Shown here: in pieces, positions 37,641 through 46,817 of the stretch | How the letters are laid out: every line of letters begins with the position of its first letter | How positions within the stretch are numbered: position 1 is the first letter of the stretch | Assembly (NCBI RefSeq): GCF_025698545.1 | Contig: NC_068569.1 | Span: 16,058,001-16,122,000 of the forward strand | Length of the DNA stretch: 64,000 nucleotides | Direction: 5' to 3' | From: Gossypium raimondii | Taxonomy: Eukaryota; Streptophyta; Magnoliopsida; Malvales; Malvaceae | Notes under the pieces: generated by a model | Database searches by the model: none | Told to the model about the DNA's origin: nothing | The model's input: the letters and a program-made list of their open reading frames with translations, nothing else | Program-made: the position numbers and the translations under genes

Positions 37641-38201
37641 TAATTATTATAGATATATGATGGTTGAATTAATTAATATTTATGTGTTTAATTAAAAGCA
37701 TGATAAAATTTGTGTTATGTAAAATAGCATTATTTGAATAGCGAATATTTATGCTATGCCTTTGAACTTATTTACTTTTCCTTGATAAATTTTTTGTAAT
37801 ATTGAAACCTTGAACCAAAATTTCATAAATTCACATATCTCAAAATGCTGACTCCCAACTCTTTAACATAGTCGTGCAGGGTGATGCTAGCATATTAGAC
37901 ACGACCAGTAGAAACGCATAGCAGAAAAAAAAAATATTGAACTTAAATTTGAGAGCAAAGAATTTTCATGTTTACCATATAAACAATATTAAATCTAGAT
38001 GTTTTATCTAACAAATATTTGTTTATTTATTAATTTTACCATTATTGATTCCAAAAAGAGAAAAAAGAAGAGGGAGGAGTGAGGAGTGAGGAGTGTAATA
38101 GATACAGACATACTCAAATTAAATAATAATACAACAATAAAATCAAAATGCTTAAGCATTATTGTTCTTCACACCTGATTATTGCTATCTTCATCTAAAT
38201 T
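37641..38201. other. intergenic, 3' flank of P450 copy B
   Basis: AT-rich; includes a GAGGAGTGAGGAGTGAGGAG triplet repeat at about 38073-38094. The last 60 bases resemble the 3' flank of copy A (AAAATGCTTAA..., TGTTCTTCACAC), showing the duplication included the 3' UTR. Confidence 0.5.
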
Positions 38202-39859
38202 TTAATTATAAAGCTCAGGAGCAAGGCGAGGTGAGACCAAGGCTTCAAGCGGTGTAGATTTAATGTTAGTCAATCCAGCAGTGCCGGTCAAGTCAATCAA
38301 ACCATTGGATGGTGTTGAGAAATCGAAGGCGTGCAAAAAATTAGACATGGTCAAGAACAACATATGGAGTGCAAACGAGGTTCCAGGACAACTCCTCCTA
38401 CCGCTGCCAAAGGGCATTAGTTCAAAATGTTGACCCCTAACATCCACATCTTTGTGGGTAGTGAGAAACCTCTCGGGCTTAAACTCCGATGGTTCTGGCC
38501 ATTTTTTAGGATCCCTTTGAATCTTGTGAAGGTTTATGATCAACCGAGTGCCTTTGGGGATGTCGTAGCCTCCAATGGAGCAAGTTTCACTGAGCTCACG
38601 AGGTGCTGACAGAGGTGCAGGTGGATACAATCTTAATGTCTCTTTAACTATGGCTTGAATGTACACCAATTTGCCGATGTCTGTTTCATTCACAAACCTA
38701 TCCTTGCCTATATGGGTGTCTAGTTCTTCTTGAGCCTTTTTGAGTATATGAGGTTTGTTCAACATTAGGGAAAGACCCCATATTAAGGTAACCGTTGTGG
38801 TGTCACTGCCTGCTAAAATCATATTCTGCAATACGTAATTTTGATAATTTTAGAACTTAAGAATTGAATAGTGGAGAGATTAGATTTGAAAAAAGAAAAA
38901 GTGAAAGGTTATACCAAGGAAGTGGCTTTGTTGATGGTGTCAGCATCATATCCGGCAAGACTTGCACCTTTAAGAACGGAGTTCATCACATCCATGAAAT
39001 CCTTCTCCTTTTTATTTTCATCCCAGCGTCCACCCTTCCTATGGTCATCTAGCCATCCCCCGGAAATTTCATCCAACTCTTTAGCAGTTATCTTCATCCG
39101 CTTCTCATAACCACCAATATCCAACCATCGAAGGAAAGGGACTGCATCTCCCAACACAAACATCCCTGTCAAGTGAAAGAAATCCCGTAAAGCCTTTCGA
39201 TACCTCAACACCTCTTTCTGGTCTTCCTCTGCAACAACACTGTACCTCTTACCAGCCACCGTCCTCATAATAACGTTCAAAGTCAAGTCCGAAAAGTGTT
39301 TTTTCATCTCAACCAACACCTTACCCGAGCCATCCTTTTTCTGGGCCCAAGTTTTATATAATAGTTTCATTGAGCCTTCTATTTCCGAGACAAAAACCTT
39401 CTTGAGCTGATCGATCCTGTGATTAGATAGCACCTCCAACATTGTTATTTTGCGCATTTCACGCCAGTATTGTCCGTAAGGAGAGAACCCAAACATGGCA
39501 TAGTTGTAACCCAAGTGTTCAGCGGCCGCAAATTCGGAACGGGAGGAAACATGCATATCATTGACGGTGAAGATTTCCTTGGCTACCTCACTCGAATTCA
39601 CCACCAAGGCTGGATGAACACCGATCCGGATCATGTAGGCAGGTCCATATTTCTCTTCCAAGTCTCCCAACGCTTCATGAGGGGCCTTGGGTCCGCCTAA
39701 CAGCGGAAGGTGACCGATTATTGGCCATGCACCGGCAGCTACAGGTGGAGCTTTGCCGCCACTTCCTGAGCTAGGCTTTTTGAGCTTGGTGTACAGAAAG
39801 AGTAGCGTGATGCATAAGACTACTGCATAACCAAAAGTGGAGAGATAAAGAGGATCCAT
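38202..39859 (-). CDS. cytochrome P450, CYP82D-like (copy B), 2 exons
   Basis: Exons are 39859-38915 and 38825-38202, with the same 89-bp phase-0 intron and 522 residues as copy A. All P450 motifs match: membrane anchor, [15 protein letters not shown] hinge, AGSDTT, KETLR, PERF, and [10 protein letters not shown] with heme Cys461. By my count about 20 residues differ from copy A. They include a cluster at the extreme N-terminus (MDPLYL against MDLLDF), R380-adjacent L/M at 381, and substitutions near residue 285 (KRMKITAKE against KWMKKTAKE). Introns and proximal promoter are nearly the same, so this is a recent tandem duplication. Both copies are open and may be expressed. Function is inferred as for copy A. 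Confidence 0.93.
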
Positions 39860-39932
39860 CTCTGCTTATTTTGATGGGAAAGTGCAGAGATCTTCTGAAG
39901 AAGTTGTTGATGGGAATGAATTGCTTTTCACA

Positions 39933-39945
39933 CATATAAATATAG
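39933..39945 (-). promoter_or_regulatory. TATA box of P450 copy B
   Basis: CTATATTTATATG on the minus strand, about 75-85 bases before the ATG, matching copy A. Confidence 0.6.
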
Positions 39946-40062
39946 CTGGGAGGTGTGTAGTCGGGGGGAAATTGAAGATTCTGTTATTATATTTTATTAA
40001 TTAAATAATGCTTCCGTCTTCCACTGTAATAAAAAAATACAACAAATTTATTTGTGGAAACT

Positions 40063-40071
40063 GTAAGGATA
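40063..40071. repeat. left target-site duplication of the 3.9-kb Mutator-like element
   Basis: GTAAGGATA, repeated exactly at 43940-43948. Confidence 0.85.
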
Positions 40072-40180
40072 GGGATTTTTACTAAAATTTTATAAAAAAA
40101 TAAAAAAATACCTAAATATTATAAACTTTTTTTATTTACCAAAATAATACAAAAAAAAAACAGAACAGTAGAAAATCAGA

Positions 40181-40260
40181 TGCCACAGGCTGCACCAAAG
40201 GTGCCTGTGGCAGAGGCGGCACCAAATGTGCCTTTCCCAGAGGCGGCACCACTCGTGTTA
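40181..40260. repeat. GC-rich subterminal repeats of the MULE, left end
   Basis: A hairpin (TGCCACAG..GCACC, AAA loop, GGTGCCTGTGGCA; 40181-40212), then AGGCGGCACC at about 40214 and 40251. The same words occur inverted at the right end (43750-43830). Confidence 0.8.
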
Positions 40261-40280
40261 TAAACCCAAGATCCGTCCAG

Positions 40281-40376
40281 CTGAAGGAGAAAAATAAGAA
40301 GAAGAAGAAGAGAAAGAGGAGGTGCTGCCAGAAAAAGAGAGAAAAAGAGAGAAAGAGAAGAGAAAAAAAAGTATTT
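40281..40376. repeat. polypurine tract, left MULE arm
   Basis: About 95 bases of almost pure A/G (AAGAAGAAGAAGAG, AAAAGAGAGAAAAAGAGAG), mirrored by the pyrimidine tract at 43565-43730. Confidence 0.8.
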
Positions 40377-40585
40377 TTTTAAAAATAATTGATTATCTTG
40401 TTGTTATGTTTTTTTGTATAATTTTTATTATTTTTTGTTGTTACTTTAGTTATTATTGTTAGTTATTAAGATTAATAAAAACTCAAATTGATAGTTTTAG
40501 TTAGTATTATTATGTTTTTAGGGTTTAGATGTTACTTAAATTTTTTTGAGATTTTGTTTATTTTTTGACAAATTGAATATTGAAG

Positions 40586-42320
40586 ATGGATGATAAGTTT
40601 TTTGTATGCGTTTATTTCGATGGAGTCATCTTGACAACAAGTGTTGGATGTATATTTGAATGTCGGCAATAAATAGCAATGAGATTTAATAGAAATATCT
40701 CGTTGGATGAAATGAAGGCAATGATTAATGCAAAAATTCTTAGACGTTGTGGTAGAAGGATATCAAAAATTTTCTACAAGTTTCCAGTTTCGATAAATCC
40801 GGTCAAATTCAGTGAAATGGAACTTGTAGAAGACGAAGACGTGAAGACAATGACCGCTCTTTACTGTAGGAATGGGAGTGACAAGAATCACCAATTCACT
40901 TATTTGCTGAATTAGTCGGTATAGAGCAAAATGAAGATGTCAATGCATCTGGTGAAGAACACGGAGCTCAAGAACCGTGGATGGTGGCTCCAATATCATA
41001 CGTTGATAGTGAATCGACTATGGGTAGGATCGGTATCGATCTGAATATTACACCCGATATTGATGTGGTTGGTGGTGAAGAAGAAGGTGGTAGCGATAAT
41101 TGGGATGAAGAGGTCGATAGTGACGGTGATCCCGATGTGGATGACGTACCTGATGATATTGACGATGAAGATGTCAACAACGATGGAAACATTAACGCTT
41201 CTTCGGTTGAGGACCAGATGCGATGTATTTTGATGCACAATAATCCTGGGCCACACATGTCGCTCATAGACCCCGTCGCAGCGTATGTAGCTGAGTTCCC
41301 GGAGCACCCTGAAATAGTTCATCCTCACCGACTGGCCGTAAATTCTGATCATGAGGAGTTATTCATAGGCCAGAGATTCGAAAGTAAAGAAGAGTGCGTA
41401 TTTGCTATTAAATGATATAACATGAACATATCAGTGGATTATAAAGTCGCAGTGTCTACTCAAACAATATATATTGGGGAGTGTTGGGAGGCAGCGGAAG
41501 GCTGCAATTGGCGGGTACGAGCTACATTCATTAAAAGTTCGCAAATGTGGGAGATACGAAAATTTGTTGGTCCTCATACATGCACATCAACATGTAAGAC
41601 AAAAGATCATGGAAAACTTGATTCGAAAACTATCTGTACGCGTATCATGTCAATGGTGAAGGACATGCCGACCATTAAAGTTTCGGTACTGATTTCCGAA
41701 ATGCAAGAACGATTCCAGTATCGAGTATCATATCGAAAGGCATGGATAGCTAAACAGATGGCAGTGGAGCAATTGTATGGGGATTACGATTCATCGTATA
41801 ACGAGCTACAAGGATGGATAGCTGCTATGCGGGAGTACATACCAGGGACTGTGATTGAGTTACAGACAAGGCCTTATTACGGCCTGGACGACCAGTTACA
41901 GCCTGCAAAAAGGATTTTCCATCGGATGTTCTGGACGTTTGATCCATTGTGTGCGGGCATTTCCCTATTGCAAGCCATTTGTGCAGGTGGACGGGACCTG
42001 GCTATATGAAAAATATACACATATCCTACTTCTTGCGGTTGCTCAAGACGGCAATAGAAACGTGCTCCCGATAGCATTTGTCATCGTAGATAAAAAGAAC
42101 TTAGAGTCTTGGGAATTCTTCCTCACTAACCTGCGGAGGTATGTTATTAGCAACGATAACATTTGCATCATCTCCGATAGAGGGAAAGGTTTAATTGTAG
42201 CAATTAGGCGTTCCGGTGTGCCATGGAGATCCGTTTACTGCATCCGTCACATTGCGGCTAACTTCCATAAAGATTATAAGAATGCAGACTGGAAGAGACA
42301 AGTCGTGGCAATGGGTAAAT
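40586..42320 (+). pseudogene. mudrA-type MULE transposase, broken and C-terminally truncated
   Basis: The N-terminal PB1-like region starts MDDKFFVCVYFDG (40586) and has a stop after FECRQ. A frame change at about 40895 leads into an acidic linker (DDVPDDIDDEDVNND, about 41145-41195). The zinc/DNA-binding region follows (GQRFESKEECVFAIK, then TGA where Trp is expected, 41413-41415; CWEAAEGCNWRVRATF; GPHTCTSTC). Next is the Mutator core with another frame change at about 41965: FVQVDGTWLYEKY carries the first catalytic Asp and CIISDRGKGL the second. The text stops at RQVVAMGK (42320), so the catalytic Glu and SWIM zinc finger are absent. It would cut and paste the element; here it is non-functional. 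Confidence 0.85.
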
Positions 42321-42589
42321 GATAACCTTATATTTTCAATCATGAATCCGGAGCTTTCTTTAAACCATTCACTTGGCCACTTATTACTCGGTACGAGTCC
42401 TGATAGTGTTAAATTACTGAAAAAAAAAGTATTAGGATAACATGATTTATTTCTATATATTACGTATATCCTTTTTAAATAGAACTCATGATTAACAAAT
42501 AATAAATCATACCGCATTATTAGCCGCATCAGATATGTGTGTATCGGGATTAATCAATGAAGCCATTTCGATGCCTGCAATTTCAAAAA

Positions 42590-43360
42590 AAAATTAGTAA
42601 AAAACCCTTATTTCGGCCATTTATTCGTACTATTTTCCCGAATTTTATTACTTTCAATAAAAATATCATATTTTCTAATTTTATTATTTTACATTATTTC
42701 AGTACATTATGCTTGAAATTTATTAATTTAGTGTGTTTTAAATAAATTTGAAAAAAAACCCTTATTCACGCCCTTTGCTCGTATTATTTTCCGAATTTTA
42801 TTACTTTCAATAAAAATATATTATTTTGTATTTTATTATTTTATATTATTTCAGTAAATTTTGTTTGAAATATTTGTATTAATTATTTCTGAATTTTTAA
42901 AAATTTAGTAAAAACTCTTACTTGACCCTTTGTTCGTATTTTTTCTCCACATTTTATTACTTTAAAAATATTATATTTTCTAATTTTATTATTTTACATT
43001 ATTTCAGTATATTATGTTTGAACTTTATTAATTTAGTGTGTTTTAAATAAATTTTAAAAAATCTTATTCACCTTTTTGCTCGTATTATTTTTCCGAATTT
43101 TATTACTTTCAATAAAATATATTATTTTCGTATTTTATTATTTTATATTATTTCAGTACATTTTGTTTGAAATATTTGTATTAATTATTTTTAATTTTTA
43201 AAAAATTAGTAAAAACTCTTACTTGACCCTTTGTTCGTATTTTTTCTCCACATTTTATTACTTTAAAAATATTATATTTTCTAATTTTATTATTTTACAT
43301 TATTTTAGTGCATTATGTTTGAAATTTATTAATTTAGTGTGTTTTTAAATATACCATTTT
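42590..43360. repeat. five 155-bp tandem repeats in dimeric register
   Basis: Unit anchors CTTATT or CTTACT at about 42607, 42761, 42919, 43064 and 43219 are spaced 145-158 bases. Units read ...TTTGCTCGTATTATTTTCCGAATTTTATTACTTTC.... Units 3 and 5 (CTTACTTGACCCTTTGTTCG) match each other more closely than unit 4, which is closer to unit 2, suggesting a 300-310-bp dimer as the amplified unit. Confidence 0.75.
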
Positions 43361-43564
43361 TTCAGATTTTATTACTTTCGGTGAATATAAAATTTCCGTT
43401 TTTTTCTTTTCGTATTTTATGTTTTCTTAAACTTATTTTTTATCATTTTATTTTTAATGCTATTTTCCTAAAAAACTAATTACAAGACACATACAATGTA
43501 CATAACATAATTTTTACACAAATATTATAAAAAATTAAATTAATACAAAAAAAAATCACATTTT

Positions 43565-43830
43565 TTTCTTTATTTTTCCTTTCTTCCCTCTTCTTCTTCT
43601 TTTGTTTTTTTTCTTCTCCTTTCGTTTTCTTTCCTTCTTTTTCTTTCTTTCTTTCCTCTCCTTTCCTTTTCTTTCTTTTTCTTTCTTTCTTTCTTCTCCT
43701 TTCCCTCTCATTCTCTTCCCCCCACCCACCAACCGAATGGTCCCCATTATAGGGGCAGTGCCGCCTGTGGCAGGGGGACCATCGGTGCCGCCTCTGCCAC
43801 TGGCACAACTAGTGCCGCCTATGGCAGCCC
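43565..43830. repeat. polypyrimidine tract and GC-rich subterminal repeats, right MULE arm
   Basis: The pyrimidine tract (43565-43730) is followed by GTGCCGCCTGTGGCAG and GGTGCCGCCTCTGCCAC words (43757-43800), the inverse of those at the left end. Open frames read here are low-complexity translation artefacts. Confidence 0.8.
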
Positions 43831-43939
43831 CTCCACCAATGTGCTGTCACGTTGTCGTAGCTTTTTTTGTATTATTTTGGTAAATAAAAAAATTTTATAA
43901 TATTTTGGTATTTTTTTATAATATTTTGATAAAAATCCC

Positions 43940-43948
43940 GTAAGGATA
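43940..43948. repeat. right target-site duplication of MULE
   Basis: GTAAGGATA, the exact partner of 40063-40071. Confidence 0.85.
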
Positions 43949-44571
43949 AGAAAAAAAAGTCACTCCCTCAATTAATTGTAAGAAGTTTTCAGAACCTTTT
44001 CATTGTGGGTGGGTCTGTGTTGGCCGCAGTACGATTTCCCTCTTTAATATAGTTGGATAGTTTTTATTTTTTAATTTGCTCTTTTTTAATTTATTTAAGT
44101 ATTTATATTTCATTATTTTTTGATATATTTAATTTTTAAATCTAACCTTATTTTTATATTTGTGCTTAATATTATTTTAAATCCTTTATGAATGTTGTTT
44201 AAATTTATCACATATTATTATTTTAAATTTATCATATAATTATTTTAAGTTTTCATGTATCATTCTTCAATTTTATTATATGTTATTCTATATATTTTTA
44301 TGTAAATTTAATATTATTTATATACCATTTATGATATATTATTTATCCCAAATTATTCTATTTTTACTTCTTCTCATATATATAATTTATTTCTTTTAAA
44401 AACCTACTTTATTATATTTCACCCATTTCAACTTTTTACATGTATTATCATATATGCATTATTTATTTAGATTAACATATATATGGATATTATTATTTTA
44501 TATATTACTTATTTGGATTTTCCTCATTTGTAATATTTACTTTAATATTCATTTAGATATTTCTGTTTCAC

Positions 44572-44607
<36 letters not shown>

Positions 44608-45413
44608 CAACTCCATTTTATCTATTTTAAATTTTCTTGCATATTATTTATTTTAAAATTTTATACCTACACTTTATTGGTTTACAATTTCCTTTCTTTC
44701 ATGTTTTGGTTATTTCAAAACTTGTACATTGGGTTGGTGTTTGTGTTAATTTGCTTGTTTCTTAGTTTATTATTATTATTATTAGGTTTTAAATACTAAT
44801 GTTGATATTTATGTGTATGGTATTTGTTTATTGGTATTTATGGATTATTTGTGTTCATTAACATATAGGTTTACGAATTATCGCCTCGCGTTGTACGTTA
44901 TTATTCCATTGTTTTTATTTGTTTAAAAAATTACGTTTAATATCACTCAAGTATCAAGAGCATTTTTATTCAAAAAGTTTTTCAAAGATAACACAAAGTT
45001 CGGTATTTGGGATCCTTGAAAGAATCGATCCCTAACGTATTGGGTTCCAATTTTTCTCGTCGATTCTAAATAACCGAGATTATTCTTTAATCAAAGCATA
45101 CGAATAAAAAACTCATTCTCGGGAATAAAATACGTTGTGTCCTAACGCATTGGGTATGACATGTTGTTTTCTCGAGATGAGGATTTTTTCTAAAAAATAA
45201 AAATAAAGACAATATTCGATATTTAGGAATTTTGTGAAATCGAACCCTAACTTACTGGGATTTGATTTTCTCATTTGACCCAAATAATCAGATATCCTTC
45301 TCAAAATGCATAGGTTTTAAAAGTCAAAAGATAAACTTAATTCTGAAGATTTGAAATGTTGCACTCTAACTTACTGAGTGTGACAATTTATTTCTTTGAA
45401 ATCAGCGAGCCTT
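43949..45413 (+). mobile_element. degraded LTR segment with 110-bp phrase repeat
   Basis: AT-rich DNA (44040-44900, with (TA)n at about 44574-44603) leads into repeated phrases built on CCTAACGTATTGGGT at about 45030, 45140, 45247 and 45365. The same order (AT-rich, then phrases) recurs at 49716-50640, where it belongs to the 3' half of an LTR. This is therefore the 3' part of an older LTR copy whose start is not visible. Confidence 0.55.
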
Positions 45414-45890
45414 GTAATACCCAATTTTTGACCTGGGCCCAACTAAGCCTAAAGCCCAAAACCATTTACACAGCCCAAATCAAATACTAAAAATAAAACA
45501 ATAACCCAATACATTTGGCCCAATTGGCCTAAAATTAACCCTAGCCCACAACATGTTTTCAGCAGCAATGGAAGCAGAAACCCTAGGGTGCACTCTAACT
45601 TAATTAACCCTAGGTTTTAAAAGTCAAAAGATAAACTTAATTCTGAGGATTTGAAATGTTGCACTCTAACTTACTGAGTGTGACAATTTATTTCTTTGAA
45701 ATCAGCGAGCCTTGTAATACCCAAATTTTTACCTGGGCCCAACTAAGCCTAAAGCCCAAAACCATTTACACAACCCAAATCAAATACTAAAAATAAAACA
45801 ATAACCCAATACATTTGGCCCAATTGGCCTAAATTAACCCTAGCCCACAACATGTTTTCAGCAACAATGGAAGCAGAAACCCTAGGGTGC
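45311..45890. repeat. 300-bp tandem duplication across an LTR start
   Basis: TAGGTTTTAAAAGTCAAAAG begins at 45311 and again at 45611. The two copies stay nearly identical through TTGCACTCTAACTTACTG, the LTR start TGTAATACCCAA, GACCTGGGCCCAACTAAG and up to AAACCCTAGGGTGC (45592 and 45889). The duplicated unit thus spans the last phrase of the outer LTR and the first 175 bases of an inner LTR. Confidence 0.85.
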
Positions 45891-46817
45891 GTCGCACGTT
45901 CTCCATTTGCAGCAACGACCCTATCGCCCCACGTCGCAATCACCCACGTTCAGCGATCCCTCGCGTCCACCATGCACGTTCGTCCTACAAATGAACTAAG
46001 AACAGGCAATGACCGAATATACAGCAACAACTTGTAAAAGATTATTTTTTTGACTTGTAAAAATTTGGCTATAAAGAGGGCCGATTGTTTTTGGTGAAGG
46101 GGGAATTTTTTGGATTTTTATTATTTATTTTATTATTGTTTTGGGATATAAAGAGTTGATTGTAAAATCGATTGGAAAAAAAACAATATTGTATTAACAG
46201 ATTGAAGAAACACAACAGGATTAAAAAAACAGTTTTGAAGGTGACGATTTTGGTTCTTCTTTTTCCCAGCTTCTTTATTTGTTTTTCTTTTTATTTTTCC
46301 TTGTTTCTAAAAGCAAATAAAGAAGGGAAGAGAAGAGGTTCTTACCAGTGTTGGCGCGCCGTCGATGCCCTTGCTATGCTTTGTCGGAATCAAAGTTGAA
46401 GGAGGGATTTAGGCGTGAAAAGCAGAGGAGAAGATGAAAATGGCTGTTGAAGTTGCAGATGGAATAGGGATTTTAATTAGGATTTGAAATAGGTTTTAAG
46501 CATTGATGGGTTATTTACGTTTTTAATCCTTTCATGTTTTTCATCATTTCAAAACCATTGTTTTATCGTTTTCAAATTTTTCCATGACATATTAAATCGG
46601 TTCTATTTTAATCCCATCTTGCATAACGTTTTGGAAGGTGGGATTCATTTCCTTTTGGCCTCCATGTTGCACGCATTTTGCAAATTCATCCTCTGCTTTA
46701 ATTTGATTTTGTGTTTTTAATTGCTTTTGATTCAAATTTAGTCCATTGTATTTGCTTTTACAAATTAGATTATATATTAGTTTGTTAATATTGTTATTGT
46801 TATTAAGTCTTTGTTAT
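45414..46817 (+). mobile_element. LTR, 5' part (TGTAATACCC type)
   Basis: Begins TGTAATACCCAATTTTTG after a phrase-repeat flank. Contains a TATA-like CTATAAAG at 46069 with CAAC/TTGTAAAAG upstream, as expected for U3/R. It is interrupted at 46818 by a second LTR in the other orientation and resumes at 49671. The 64- and 75-codon open frames here have no domain. Confidence 0.55.
46069..46076 (+). promoter_or_regulatory. possible LTR promoter TATA
   Basis: CTATAAAG in GC-poor sequence within the LTR, followed by a second ATATAAAG at about 46146. Confidence 0.35.

Larger units (their letters stand above)
40072..43939 (+). mobile_element. Mutator-like transposable element (MULE), 3868 bp
   Basis: Ends GGGATTTTTACTAAAAT and, inverted, GGGATTTTTATCAAAAT, with exact 9-bp GTAAGGATA duplications, the Mutator hallmark. 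Inverted arms extend over 300 bases in three zones: AT-rich terminus (about 85 bases), GC-rich subterminal repeats and a purine tract (pyrimidine tract at the right end). Inside are a broken mudrA-type transposase (40586-42320) and a 155-bp tandem array (42590-43360). It lies 210 bp upstream of P450 copy B. Confidence 0.88.

Noticed and set aside
43602-43883. Open frames through the pyrimidine tract (Phe/Ser-rich on +, Lys/Glu-rich on -)
   Set aside because: Low-complexity translation of the MULE arm, present only because the tract lacks stops.
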